Assembly (NCBI RefSeq): GCF_002944315.1 | Contig: NZ_CP024311.1 | Coordinates: 3,200,501-3,264,500, forward strand | Reading direction: 5' to 3' | Source of the DNA: Rhizobium sp. NXC24 | GTDB taxonomy: Bacteria > Pseudomonadota > Alphaproteobacteria > Rhizobiales > Rhizobiaceae | Length of the DNA stretch: 64,000 bases | Part shown: positions 16,557 through 25,214 of the stretch, one piece after another | Position numbering within the stretch: the first letter of the stretch is position 1 | Layout: every line of letters starts with the position of its first letter | Translations under genes and position numbers: made by a program | Notes under the pieces: model-generated | What the model saw: only the letters and a program-made list of their open reading frames with translations | The model's database searches: none | What the model was told of the DNA's origin: nothing

Positions 16557-16748
16557 TTGATCGATGAAGCCCAAATCCACCCATACATCCTAATCGGGCT
16601 TGTCATGCTTCTCCTGATCGTGAACGGGGTATTCTGGTTTATCACCATTCCACCATTGCCGAGCTTGCCACGCTACATGCCAATGTTGCCAAATACGAAG
16701 TCGCTTGCTGATGAAGCCCGGATAGTTATTCCTTCTCAAATAAGCTAG
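16557..16748 (+). CDS. Possible small membrane protein (63 aa)
   Basis: From TTG 16557 the frame encodes one strong hydrophobic helix (YILIGLVMLLLIVNGVFWFI) followed by a proline-rich segment (PPLPSLPRYMP) and a polar end. The start codon is weak and the ribosome site (GGGG) is poor. It is kept only because the helix looks real. Confidence 0.3.
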   Translation: MIDEAQIHPYILIGLVMLLLIVNGVFWFITIPPLPSLPRYMPMLPNTKSLADEARIVIPSQIS

Positions 16749-16782
16749 AAACAAAAGTGGCTCAGTAGGTGGACGTGAATCG

Positions 16783-17552
16783 ATGGAACGCGATTCCAAG
16801 ATCGAAATCTTTCGACTTCATATCTCGAAATCCCAATTGGAAGCAGTGCCCCCGAGGAGCGCGCACTCCTCTTGCTAGCGAGTTACGCAATTAATCAGAT
16901 CACAGTGCTCCGCCGTTTGCTCATATTCTCAATGAATTTCGAGTCGAAGCACGAAGTGGAAAACATCCTCAGCGCTGCGCAAACTCAAATGATTTTGCGG
17001 TTTATGCTCGCCTCCATGGCTGAGACTTGGGAGATGATCAGACGACCAAATATCCAGAGACTACTTTTGGAGATTAATGGTGATGTTGAAGCTGATGGAA
17101 AGGAAGCCCATCGGCTGTTGAAGCGTCATTTTGGGAACAACAATGTGCTACATCGGCTCAGAAACAGTGTCGTTTATCACTATCCTGATCTTGCAGCGCT
17201 CGAAAAAGCTTTCAGTGAGGTTCCGGACGACGAGGATTGGGCGTGGTATGTCTCCCACGCGGTGACCAATGGCTACTACTACTTGTCGGATTTGGTCATC
17301 TCGTCCCACATCCTCGAAGTCATGGGCGAGCGCAATCCAGAATTGGCGTTTGGGAAGCTGATGGATGAGGTCGTGCCGGTAGCAGAGAACCTTCTCGACT
17401 TCCTAGCATACGTGATGAGGGCGATAGTCACCCGCCATTTTGGAGCTGAAATGCTATCTCCGATGCCCGGAACGGGCATCTCCATCTCCGGTGTTCCCAA
17501 CATGAACGATGTCTCGATTCCTTTCTTCACAATACGGGATCAGGACATTTAA
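16783..17552 (+). pseudogene. HEPN-like hypothetical gene with a frameshift near 16850
   Basis: Translation from ATG 16783 gives MERDSKIEIFRLHISKSQLE and then terminates early. From the run of five C at 16849-16853, the next frame continues as PEERALLLLASYAINQITVL to 17552. The two parts join smoothly if one C is added, so one base is missing here or a programmed shift occurs. The downstream frame contains LRNSVVYHYPD, a RX5H motif like that of HEPN ribonucleases. A short form starting at TTG 16872 could still be made (226 residues). It may be a broken toxin-like gene. Confidence 0.55.
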
Positions 17553-17884
17553 GTCGCTATCACGATCATATCCCGTGAAATGGTCAATTTGACCGCGATT
17601 AAGCCCCTGTTTTTATTTGACGTGGAAGTCCCGGGACTCGCCACTGTGGAGGGGGCGACACCCTTGCCTTTGGTGAAGTAGTCGGCAATCGCCTGGGCTT
17701 TCCACGCCAGAAGCCCAAAAGGAACAAAGAAGGAGAGCGGGCTCAGCGCGCAAATCAGGGTGTGCCCGAAGTGGACTACACAGACGAGGCAGGGCGACCG
17801 GATGGTGGCGCTGCATCGAGGCTTGTGCACAAATCTGTAAGCCTCTCGTACTTTTCGAACCGCTCGGCTAAATTGCCACGACAA
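17549..17884 (-). CDS. Doubtful small membrane protein
   Basis: A 111-residue frame covers the 354-bp gap between the HEPN-like gene and the DUF2971 gene. Its middle part (HTLICALSPLSFFVPFGLLA) is a plausible membrane helix, but the ends look non-coding and no ribosome site is evident. It also overlaps the end of the upstream gene by four bases. Reported as the only thing seen in this gap. Confidence 0.25.
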   Translation of the reverse strand: MSWQFSRAVRKVREAYRFVHKPRCSATIRSPCLVCVVHFGHTLICALSPLSFFVPFGLLAWKAQAIADYFTKGKGVAPSTVASPGTSTSNKNRGLIAVKLTISRDMIVIAT

Positions 17885-17906
17885 AGCGCGGCAATTGAGA
17901 TATTTG

Positions 17907-18893
17907 ATGCTTCAATCCTTGACAGAAGAGCTATCGTTTACGGCGGAAGATATTCGTAACTTCCAGATATTTTATCCGTATGCCTTCAACAAAACTATTG
18001 AGGCGCTGACTACACGGCATTCATTTGTCCATTATTGCAGCAGTGCAGCCGCCGAATCCATGATCCGGAACGGGTCTGTATGGATGAGGAATGTCACGTG
18101 GATGAACGACAGCTCCGAGATACAGCACGGAAAGGCTTGTCTTGCTAATGCTCTGACGAGCGATTCAGCACACGAATTGGCGAGGGTACTAGACGGAAAA
18201 TTTCCAGGGTTTACTGAGCATCTTATCGGGTTAATCAACTCGTGGATGCCGCACTTTGAACAGGAGACCTACATCACTTGTTTGACGGAGCAGTTGCCAA
18301 ACGAAGAGCAGATGGGCAGACTTTCCATGTGGCGCGCCTACGGTGCAGGCGCAAACCCGGTTGCATTCGTGTTAAATAGCGGTCCTTTTCTTCGTCCATC
18401 AGACGCACTTGGCGCCTACACCAGCCCGGTTGCCTATCTATCCCCCGCACAATTTCTTGAGCAATACGAGCAAGTCGTAAAGAACATCATTGTTAACTTT
18501 GAATTCCTGGAACGGCTCGGACGCGAGCATATACTTGCAAATCTATTTGCAGCCTACCGATATGCTATCATCTGCACGAAACATCCCAGCTTTCACGAAG
18601 AGCGTGAATGGCGAATTGTATATCAACCTACGTTTCAAAAGTCCCAAAGGCTCGTGCCAGACCGGGTTATCATCTCGCAGGCCCCGCAGCGCATCTATAA
18701 AATCCCTCTGATTGATGTACCAGATGAAGGTTTCTATGGAGCCACGCTGCCTGAACTCTTCCAAAGGCTTTTGATCGGCCCCGGCACAATGTCTGTGCAG
18801 CTCAAGCGCGAATTTGTTGCCCTTTTGGAAGATCAGAACGTTCCAAACGCCGCGACTAAAGTTGAAATATCCGACGTGCCATTACGTTTATAA
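17907..18893 (+). CDS. DUF2971 domain-containing protein
   Basis: A 328-residue protein starting at ATG 17907 (TTG 17895 gives four more residues). DUF2971 hallmarks are present in order: HYCSSAAAESMIRNGSVWMR with NDSSEIQHG (about residues 45-80), a MWRAYG..PVAFVL segment (about 145), and KHPSFHEEREWRIVY (about 230). The family is widespread in phage-defence and mobile islands; its biochemical role is not established. It is the last gene before the integrase, which it faces convergently. Confidence 0.82.
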   Translation: MLQSLTEELSFTAEDIRNFQIFYPYAFNKTIEALTTRHSFVHYCSSAAAESMIRNGSVWMRNVTWMNDSSEIQHGKACLANALTSDSAHELARVLDGKFPGFTEHLIGLINSWMPHFEQETYITCLTEQLPNEEQMGRLSMWRAYGAGANPVAFVLNSGPFLRPSDALGAYTSPVAYLSPAQFLEQYEQVVKNIIVNFEFLERLGREHILANLFAAYRYAIICTKHPSFHEEREWRIVYQPTFQKSQRLVPDRVIISQAPQRIYKIPLIDVPDEGFYGATLPELFQRLLIGPGTMSVQLKREFVALLEDQNVPNAATKVEISDVPLRL

Positions 18894-18955
18894 TGTCGCA
18901 GCCATATCACGGTGGTGACCTAACGGTTTATCGCAATTGGAGTCCCTCTTTAAGG

Positions 18956-20731
18956 TCAGGAAGGAAACCCTCGAACATGAGTGAGGTCTAAGCCTTTGTA
19001 GGCGATGGATTGAATGCCTTCGTTCAAAACCGGCAACCCATACGAGCTTCCGTAGACCTCGCGGATACCCTGTGAATGGCCCTGAATTTGGTCCATAACG
19101 GCACTATCCACTCGGCTATCGCGACAGGCTTGCTCGAATGAATGCCGCAGAGAATGCCAAACCTTCTTTTCTGCCTTGATCCCCGCCTTTGAGAGCAGTT
19201 TGTTGAACAACTTCGAGGCATGGCGGTGACGCTGGTTGGCAGGTCCGATCCCGATATCGGGAAATAACCGTTGTCCGGGCTGCACAGACTGAACAAATTT
19301 AACAAATCCGAGTTCAATCAATTTCGCATGGACCGGGATTTTACGAGCGGCAAACATCGTCTTGAGCGTCTTCCCGACAAAGCTGCCGTCCGTGTCGTCA
19401 GCATTAACATCCAGAAACCAAATCCCACCCTCTAACCGAACGTCCTCGCGAAACAGTTGTACGGCTTCCATCAACCTCGTCCCTGCATACAACGATAGAA
19501 GAGGTACCCAGAAGCGCCCTGTGGCTTGCATGGGCACATCCCCCTTCACGAACCACTCCCGCGCGCTCTTTACCCCAGTGAAGACCGGGCTGTGAAAGAG
19601 CTTCTGTAATTCGAGGATGCTGAAGCCGTGCCTTTTATCGCGCCGGTCGCCGGCGCTCCCGAGTTTTGGTATCATCGGCTGAACAATGTTCTTCAGATTT
19701 ATGTCGAATTCAGCGCGAGCCCACCCAAACACTAAGTTCATCGCCGTCATCACCTGCCGAACGCTTTCGACCGATAGACCTTTGGACGAGCCGTCTATTT
19801 TTGCACGAGCAGCAATCTCTAATTTGGAGAGCCCCTTTAACTCGGACCGACCATGGGCCTGAGGAGGCAGCTCAAATAACGTAGACTTTAGCAACCTGAT
19901 GTCTGACTGAACGTATTGATTGAGTGGCTTGTCACCACAGATAGCAATGACCTGCTTAATCTGGTTCGCGCGTGCCGACTGAGTTTTCGCGCTCCATCCC
20001 TTGGATTTCGCAAGCGATTCAAAGCATTCGACTGCGATCACTGAGAGCAATGGCAGCTCTGTTTCCCTCGCCGTCGCCTCAGGAGCTTTCGAACTTCGCA
20101 CGTCTGATGAGGATTGGCGCAGCGACATGCCTGAACAAGGGCCACTGAACTCTCGTAGCCAAGCGGTGATCATGGTCCGCTCGCAATCATACAACATACC
20201 TATCGCAGCAGTCGGATCGGCATCTGCAAGATCGAAATGATCGTACGCTCGTTGCCAGCGCGATAGGTCGCGAACGGCATAAGCGCGCTCAACAGATGCG
20301 AGGCGATGCTCAAGTCGCTGCCGATGCTCGACAAAGAGAGTGTCGATGATTTCCTCTCGTTGAGCGCCCCCTGAACCAAACGCTCTCAGCGCGAGCGCCC
20401 TTTCATCGTCTTCCTTCGATTGAAGAAGACAGCGGAACTCGTCGCGCGCCCGTAGCATCATTTCTGAACTAACAGGGATCGTTGGATTTCGTCGCCATCC
20501 GGAAGTCGCATCAACCAGTTGATTGAAATGCTTAGCCCTTATCAGGGCGAACGCGTGGTCCACCTCAACGATCACAGCAGACAGCAGCCGAAGTGCCGTC
20601 CGCAAGTCGCGCGTTCTCAGTGATCGTTGCTCGATTTGCTTGCCATAGAAAGATCGTATCTCGGCAGGAACTTTGACCCGGTGATAGTAGATACCGTTGG
20701 GATGACGATAGAGTCGATAGCGGTCAGCCAT
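18956..20731 (-). CDS. Tyrosine recombinase/integrase
   Basis: A 591-residue integrase starting at ATG 20731 (GTG 20752 adds seven residues). The N-terminus has the RHPNGIYYHRVKVPAEIR segment typical of DUF6538-type large integrases. A central SAM-like core-binding domain (about residues 235-345) precedes the catalytic domain. Its Arg lies in LYAGTRLMEAV, the box II HxxR in WHSLRHSFEQ, the second His in IQGHSQGIREVYG and the nucleophile Tyr in that same segment (VYGSSYG). It starts 88 bp from attR and reads into the element. Tandem 12-bp repeats in the gap are probable arm sites that could also repress its promoter. Confidence 0.92.
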   Translation of the reverse strand: MADRYRLYRHPNGIYYHRVKVPAEIRSFYGKQIEQRSLRTRDLRTALRLLSAVIVEVDHAFALIRAKHFNQLVDATSGWRRNPTIPVSSEMMLRARDEFRCLLQSKEDDERALALRAFGSGGAQREEIIDTLFVEHRQRLEHRLASVERAYAVRDLSRWQRAYDHFDLADADPTAAIGMLYDCERTMITAWLREFSGPCSGMSLRQSSSDVRSSKAPEATARETELPLLSVIAVECFESLAKSKGWSAKTQSARANQIKQVIAICGDKPLNQYVQSDIRLLKSTLFELPPQAHGRSELKGLSKLEIAARAKIDGSSKGLSVESVRQVMTAMNLVFGWARAEFDINLKNIVQPMIPKLGSAGDRRDKRHGFSILELQKLFHSPVFTGVKSAREWFVKGDVPMQATGRFWVPLLSLYAGTRLMEAVQLFREDVRLEGGIWFLDVNADDTDGSFVGKTLKTMFAARKIPVHAKLIELGFVKFVQSVQPGQRLFPDIGIGPANQRHRHASKLFNKLLSKAGIKAEKKVWHSLRHSFEQACRDSRVDSAVMDQIQGHSQGIREVYGSSYGLPVLNEGIQSIAYKGLDLTHVRGFPS

Positions 20732-20754
20732 AGTCGGCAACTCGATTTTCACAC

Positions 20755-20778
20755 CGGTGTCAAAGTCGGTGTCAAAGT
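20755..20778 (+). other. Tandem 12-bp repeats, candidate integrase arm sites (right)
   Basis: CGGTGTCAAAGT occurs twice head to tail (20755-20766 and 20767-20778), 41 bp inside attR and in the leader of the integrase gene. The 10-base core recurs inside attL at 5204. Confidence 0.55.
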
Positions 20779-20818
20779 TTCAGTCGAGAGCCAAAAATGT
20801 TGAAAATCAATGAGATAT

Positions 20819-20950
20819 AAGAGCGATCCACGACGACCGATGGATGTTTACGATCCTGGGCGCCTACAAACGTAGGTGGGCGCCGTGTGTCCAGGCCCAC
20901 GAGCCTGGTCAGGGACAGCTCCCTTTGGATCGAGTATGGCCCCAGGGATT
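20819..20950 (-). repeat. attR: 132-bp direct repeat inside the intact RNA gene
   Basis: Identical to 4960-5091. Here the repeat is joined to the promoter-proximal part of the RNA gene and to zapA, so the gene is restored at this end. The strand-exchange point lies somewhere within these 132 bases. Confidence 0.92.
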
Positions 20951-20985
20951 GTGGTTCCTGTCGGGAAGCGCAGACCGCAAGTCCT
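20819..20985 (-). ncRNA. ssrS: Probable 6S RNA, restored at attR
   Basis: A GC-rich, highly structured segment lies directly downstream of zapA on the same strand, where 6S RNA is found in many proteobacteria including rhizobia. Read leftward, TATATA (about 20992) would serve as a -10 and the RNA would begin near 20985. Local self-complementary elements include GGCGCCTAC with GTAGGTGGGCGCC and CCAGGC with GCCTGG. The name rests on synteny and general structure; I could not fold it or compare it with a covariance model. Exact ends are uncertain. Confidence 0.6.
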
Positions 20986-21053
20986 ATATAAAGAGAATTC
21001 TCGCCTTGCACCAGAGGGTGCTACGGTGCAGTCCCGAGAAATAAAAGAACGCC

Positions 21054-21431
21054 TCAGTTCGGCTCGGCGCCTGGGCGAACCGTCAGCTTCTCGGTGATGC
21101 CGCGAATGCGCGTCGTCACTTCGTCGATGACGGTTGCGAGCGTCTCTTCGCTGCGGGCATTGGCCGCAAGCACGGTGTCACGGTTGTTGCGCAAGTTTTC
21201 GAGCTCGGCCTCCAGCCCCGAAACGCGACGTGTCAGCTCCGCCACCTCGTCCATGATCATGATGCCGGCCATGACGGTGACGCGCAGATCGCCGATTTCG
21301 CCGAACTGGCTCTTCAGATGCATGACATAGCGGTCGAAGCGGGTGGCGAGATCCGTCAGATGCTCTTCCTGCCCCTCTTCGCAGGCCATGCGATAGGCCT
21401 TGCCATCGATCGTTACCGTTACCTGCGCCAT
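21054..21431 (-). CDS. zapA: Cell division protein ZapA
   Basis: A 125-residue protein matching ZapA: an N-terminal globular head beginning AQVTVTIDGKAYRMACEEGQ, the E-x-L-xx-LA-xx-D pattern in EEHLTDLATRFDRYV, then a long C-terminal coiled coil (DEVAELTRRVSGLEAELENL). ZapA binds FtsZ polymers and promotes Z-ring bundling in the cytoplasm. ATG 21431 gives the standard N-terminus. It lies 49 bp downstream of the DUF4164 coiled-coil gene, probably as one operon, and is followed by the 6S RNA gene. Confidence 0.9.
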   Translation of the reverse strand: MAQVTVTIDGKAYRMACEEGQEEHLTDLATRFDRYVMHLKSQFGEIGDLRVTVMAGIMIMDEVAELTRRVSGLEAELENLRNNRDTVLAANARSEETLATVIDEVTTRIRGITEKLTVRPGAEPN

Positions 21432-21480
21432 GAGACTTTCCGATCATTGCCGCTGATCGCGACGGCTGCGTCCCGAGGGA

Positions 21481-21756
21481 TCAGCGGTCGAGCACGGCTC
21501 TTATGGTTTCCATCGCCGTCACAAGCCGGCGCGACACTTCGCGATTGACCTCTTCAAGCCGGTTCGCTCGGAACTCCGCCTGGTCGAGTTCCTGGGCGAG
21601 CCGCGAACGATCCGCATGCACCCGGCGAACCTCGCCTTCGACATCGCTTTGCGCGCGTTCACGTTCGAACCGCACATCGACGGCGCTCTCCAAAGTCGAA
21701 AGCGCCTGGCGCAACTGAGCGAGCGCCACATCCACCGTTTTGCCTGAGGGCGTCAT
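21481..21756 (-). CDS. DUF4164 coiled-coil protein
   Basis: A 91-residue protein starting at ATG 21756, preceded by GAAAGG. Nearly all of it is a coiled coil (ALAQLRQALSTLESAVDVRF through RRLVTAMETIRAVLD), matching the small DUF4164 family that sits upstream of zapA in rhizobia. A longer start at 21828 adds a segment without ribosome site. A cell-division-related role is inferred only from the zapA neighbour. Confidence 0.8.
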   Translation of the reverse strand: MTPSGKTVDVALAQLRQALSTLESAVDVRFERERAQSDVEGEVRRVHADRSRLAQELDQAEFRANRLEEVNREVSRRLVTAMETIRAVLDR

Positions 21757-21886
21757 GCCTTTCGATTCCCCGCGCAAGGCCCGAATCAAAATATCCGGCC
21801 ACTCGACTGATTTCCCAACAATATTCAACTCGGCAACTGAACGTCAATAAAGGCCGCCATACGGCAGGGGACCTAATCTGTGGATG

Positions 21887-21915
21887 AAGGCCGCCTTTAT
21901 GGCTTAAGCGGCCTT
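21887..21915. terminator. Hairpin in the DUF4164-tkt intergenic region
   Basis: AAGGCCGC and GCGGCCTT form an 8-bp stem with a 13-base loop, followed by TTGTCTT. It lies in the divergent region between the zapA operon and tkt and may be a terminator or a regulatory hairpin. Confidence 0.35.
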
Positions 21916-22001
21916 TGTCTTACCCTTGTCGTCTTTTGTATAAGTCGGCGGGCAAATGTCGAAAAATTGCCGCACCACCCCCTGATCGCCCCGCGGATTT
22001 A

Positions 22002-22082
22002 TTGACTTGCTCGCCCCAACTGCTATGTCTCAGCCGCCTGAGGCAGCAGTGAAAACGGAGTTTGTAAGGTACTCCTCCGTTT
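22002..22082 (+). promoter_or_regulatory. Probable tkt promoter and leader hairpin
   Basis: TTGACT (22002-22007) and TATGTC (22024-22029), 16 bp apart, resemble the rhizobial housekeeping promoter. The leader then carries an 8-bp stem, AAACGGAG (22053-22060) with CTCCGTTT (22075-22082), about 75 bases before the tkt start. A regulatory role for the hairpin is possible but unproven. Confidence 0.45.
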
Positions 22083-22158
22083 CGGCCGCCTTTCAACCGG
22101 TGGCCCAGCCTCCCAAGCGTGTGGCCATCCCCCGAACCCGGAACCCTGCGGAAAAACC

Positions 22159-24141
22159 ATGATCTCTCGCGAACAACACGACCGGATGGCGAATGCGATC
22201 CGTTTCCTTGCCATGGATGCTGTCGAGAAGGCCAATTCCGGTCACCCCGGTTTGCCGATGGGGATGGCGGATGTCGCCACCGTTCTCTTTGGCAAATATC
22301 TACGCTTCGACCCGAAGCATCCGCATTGGCCGAACCGTGACCGCTTCGTGCTCTCGGCTGGCCATGGCTCCATGCTGCTCTATTCGCTGCTGTACTTGAC
22401 CGGCTACCCTGACATGGGGGTCGAGGACCTCAAGCAATTCCGTCAGCTCGGCTCCAAGACTGCCGGCCATCCGGAATATGGTCACGCCACCGGCATCGAA
22501 ACCACCACCGGCCCGCTCGGCCAGGGTATTGCCAATTCGGTCGGCATGGCGATCGCCGAACGCAAGCTGCGTGAAGAATTCGGCGCCGAGCTGATGGATC
22601 ACTATACCTATGTCATGTGCGGCGACGGCTGCCTCATGGAAGGCATCAGCCATGAAGCGATCGCGCTGGCCGGCCACCTGAAGCTGAACAAGCTCATCCT
22701 CTTCTGGGACAACAACTCGATCACCATCGACGGCGCCGTTTCGCTGTCGGATTCGACCGACCAGGTTGCCCGCTTCAAGGCCGTTCACTGGAACACGATC
22801 GAAGTAGACGGCCACGACCAGGCCGCCATCGGCGCTGCCATCGAAGCCGCGCACCAATCCGACCGCCCGACGCTGATCGCCTGCAAGACGATTATCGGCT
22901 TCGGCGCTCCGAACAAGCAGGGCACCCACAAGGTTCACGGCTCGCCGCTCGGCGCCGAGGAAATTGCAGCGACGCGCGTTGCGTTGAACTGGCCCTACGA
23001 AGCTTTCGTCATTCCGGACGACATTCTTACCGAATGGCGCGCCGCCGGCGAGCGCTCCGTCAGCACCCGCGAAGCCTGGGAAGGCCGCGTCGCTGTTGCG
23101 GAAGCCGGCAAGAAGGCCGAATTCAATCGCCGCTTTGCCGGCGAGCTGCCGGCTGGCTTCGATGCCGCCATCAGCGAATACAAGAAGAAGCTCGCTGAAA
23201 CCAAGCCGACGCTCGCAACCCGCAAGGCATCGGAAGATGCGCTCGAAGTCATCAATGGCTTCCTGCCGGAAACACTGGGCGGTTCCGCGGACCTGACGCC
23301 GTCGAACAACACCAAGACCAGCCAGATGAAGTCGATCACCCCGACCGATTTCTCCGGCCGGTACGTCCACTGGGGCATCCGCGAGCACGGCATGGCCTCT
23401 GCCATGAACGGCATTTCGCTGCATGGCGGCCTGATCCCCTATTCCGGCGGCTTCCTGATCTTCTCGGACTATTGCCGTCCGCCGCTCCGTCTCGCTGCGC
23501 TGATGGGCATCCGCGCCATCCACGTTCTGACGCATGACTCGATCGGCGTCGGCGAAGACGGCCCGACGCACCAGCCGGTCGAACAGATCGCCGGCCTGCG
23601 GGCCATTCCAAATTTCCTGTTGTTCCGTCCGGCTGATGCCACCGAAACGGCGGAATGCTGGCAGATCGCGGTCAAGACGCACAATCGTCCGTCCGGCCTC
23701 GCGCTGACCCGCCAGAACCTGCTCGCTGCACGTACCGAATACAGCGAGAAGAACCTCTGCGAGCAGGGCGCCTACACGCTCGCCGGCAATGCCGACGCCA
23801 AGGTGACGATCTTCGCTTCGGGTTCCGAAGTCGAAATCGCCGTCGCCGCCCGCGCGGCGCTGGAAGGCAAGGGTATTTCCACCCGCGTCGTTTCCGTACC
23901 CTGCACGGAGCTCTTCTTCGAGCAGCCGGAAGCCTACCGCACGGAAGTGCTCGGCAATTCGCCGGTCAAGATCGCCGTCGAAGCCGCCGTTCGCGAAGGC
24001 TGGGACGCATTCATCGGTCCGGAAGGCGCCTTCATCGGCATGAAGAGCTTTGGTGCTTCCGCACCTTACAAGGACGTTTATAAGCATTTCGGCATTACCG
24101 CCGAGGCGGTTGTCGCTGCCGCTGAGGCAAAGCTTTCCTGA
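22159..24141 (+). CDS. tkt: Transketolase
   Basis: A 660-residue thiamine-diphosphate enzyme moving two-carbon ketol units in the pentose phosphate and Calvin-type pathways. The N-terminus [20 protein letters not shown] is diagnostic. The ThDP-binding GDG...N motif appears as [14 protein letters not shown]...WDNNSI (about residues 153-188). The pyrimidine-domain segments [12 protein letters not shown] and [14 protein letters not shown] hold the catalytic Glu (about residue 410). The C-terminal domain carries [10 protein letters not shown]. Full family length. It heads a rightward central-carbon block with gap starting 60 bp later, so cotranscription is plausible. Confidence 0.96.
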   Translation: MISREQHDRMANAIRFLAMDAVEKANSGHPGLPMGMADVATVLFGKYLRFDPKHPHWPNRDRFVLSAGHGSMLLYSLLYLTGYPDMGVEDLKQFRQLGSKTAGHPEYGHATGIETTTGPLGQGIANSVGMAIAERKLREEFGAELMDHYTYVMCGDGCLMEGISHEAIALAGHLKLNKLILFWDNNSITIDGAVSLSDSTDQVARFKAVHWNTIEVDGHDQAAIGAAIEAAHQSDRPTLIACKTIIGFGAPNKQGTHKVHGSPLGAEEIAATRVALNWPYEAFVIPDDILTEWRAAGERSVSTREAWEGRVAVAEAGKKAEFNRRFAGELPAGFDAAISEYKKKLAETKPTLATRKASEDALEVINGFLPETLGGSADLTPSNNTKTSQMKSITPTDFSGRYVHWGIREHGMASAMNGISLHGGLIPYSGGFLIFSDYCRPPLRLAALMGIRAIHVLTHDSIGVGEDGPTHQPVEQIAGLRAIPNFLLFRPADATETAECWQIAVKTHNRPSGLALTRQNLLAARTEYSEKNLCEQGAYTLAGNADAKVTIFASGSEVEIAVAARAALEGKGISTRVVSVPCTELFFEQPEAYRTEVLGNSPVKIAVEAAVREGWDAFIGPEGAFIGMKSFGASAPYKDVYKHFGITAEAVVAAAEAKLS

Positions 24142-24201
24142 GGGCGTCGAAAGGCGCTCTCCATTTCAATAGAAATACCCTGAGTGAACGGGAGTGAACA
24201 C

Positions 24202-25212
24202 ATGACTGTAAAAGTTGCCATCAACGGTTTCGGCCGCATCGGCCGTAACGTTCTGCGCGCGATCGTCGAATCCGGCCGCACCGACATCGAAGTTGTTGCT
24301 ATCAACGACCTCGGCCCGGTCGAGACCAATGCCCACCTGCTGCGTTACGATTCCATCCACGGCAAGTTCCCTGCCGAAGTGAAGGTCGAAGGCGACACGA
24401 TCATCGTTGGCGGCGGCAAACCGATCAAGGTCACGGCGATCAAGGATCCGGCAACGCTGCCGCACAAGGACCTTGGCGTCGACATCGCCATGGAATGCAC
24501 GGGCATCTTCACTGCCCGCGACAAGGCCGCCGCTCACCTGACGGCCGGTGCCAAGCGCGTTATCGTTTCGGCTCCTGCCGACGGTGCCGACCTGACCGTC
24601 GTTTTCGGCGTCAACCACGACCAGCTCACCAAGGAGCACATGGTCATCTCCAACGCTTCCTGCACCACGAACTGCCTGGTGCCGGTCGTGAAGGTTCTCG
24701 ACGACGCCGTCGGCATCGACCACGGCTTCATGACGACCATCCACTCCTACACCGGTGACCAGCCGACGCTCGACACCATGCACAAGGACCTGTACCGCGC
24801 CCGTGCCGCAGCCCTGTCCATGATCCCGACCTCGACGGGCGCCGCAAAGGCTGTTGGTCTCGTTCTGCCGCACCTGAAGGGCAAGCTCGACGGCACGTCG
24901 ATCCGCGTTCCGACCCCGAACGTCTCGGTTGTCGACTTCAAGTTCGTGTCCAAGAAGGCAACGACGGTCGGCGAAATCAACGAAGCCATCAAGGCTGCAT
25001 CGAACGGCAAGCTGAAGGGCATCCTCGGCTACACCGACGAGCCGCTGGTTTCCCGTGACTTCAACCATGACAGCCACTCGTCGATCTTCGCGACCGACCA
25101 GACCAAGGTCATGGAAGGCAACTTCGTGCGCGTCCTGTCCTGGTACGACAACGAATGGGGCTTCTCCAGCCGCATGTCCGATACGGCCGTTGCATTTGCC
25201 AAGCTGATCTGA
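24202..25212 (+). CDS. gap: Glyceraldehyde-3-phosphate dehydrogenase
   Basis: A 336-residue phosphorylating GAPDH. The NAD-binding start reads [18 protein letters not shown]. The catalytic segment is [13 protein letters not shown] with the nucleophilic Cys at about residue 155, followed by the His in IHSYTGDQ and the phosphate-binding [14 protein letters not shown]. The C-terminal [14 protein letters not shown] is typical. It converts glyceraldehyde-3-phosphate to 1,3-bisphosphoglycerate. GGGAG lies about 8 bases before the ATG. It sits between tkt and a glycolipid-binding-domain gene that starts two bases after its stop. Confidence 0.97.
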   Translation: MTVKVAINGFGRIGRNVLRAIVESGRTDIEVVAINDLGPVETNAHLLRYDSIHGKFPAEVKVEGDTIIVGGGKPIKVTAIKDPATLPHKDLGVDIAMECTGIFTARDKAAAHLTAGAKRVIVSAPADGADLTVVFGVNHDQLTKEHMVISNASCTTNCLVPVVKVLDDAVGIDHGFMTTIHSYTGDQPTLDTMHKDLYRARAAALSMIPTSTGAAKAVGLVLPHLKGKLDGTSIRVPTPNVSVVDFKFVSKKATTVGEINEAIKAASNGKLKGILGYTDEPLVSRDFNHDSHSSIFATDQTKVMEGNFVRVLSWYDNEWGFSSRMSDTAVAFAKLI

Positions 25213-25214
25213 TC

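Larger units (their letters stand above)
4960..20950. mobile_element. Integrative element of about 16 kb inserted in a putative 6S RNA gene
   Basis: The segment is bounded by a perfect 132-bp direct repeat (4960-5091 and 20819-20950). A tyrosine integrase gene lies immediately inside the right repeat and reads away from it. The interior carries almost only hypothetical, nuclease-like, regulatory and recombinase genes, is visibly richer in A+T than the flanks, and contains decayed gene copies. The genes on either side (ClC transporter and zapA) are ordinary chromosomal genes. There is a serine recombinase, a helicase-like gene and an origin-like region. No relaxase, type IV secretion, capsid, terminase or tail genes are recognisable, so self-transfer is unlikely. 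It is best described as a satellite-like or mobilisable genomic island. Confidence 0.88.

Noticed and set aside
16240..16567. A 109-codon rightward frame
   Set aside because: It runs opposite the 44-aa membrane protein and has low-quality composition; the leftward reading is more convincing.
4960..20950. Prophage or conjugative element
   Set aside because: No terminase, portal, capsid, tail, relaxase, coupling protein or type IV secretion genes are visible, so neither label is supported.
22300..24087. A 595-codon open frame opposite tkt
   Set aside because: It is the reverse-strand shadow of a highly biased GC-rich gene. Its product is low-complexity and matches no family, while tkt carries every transketolase motif.
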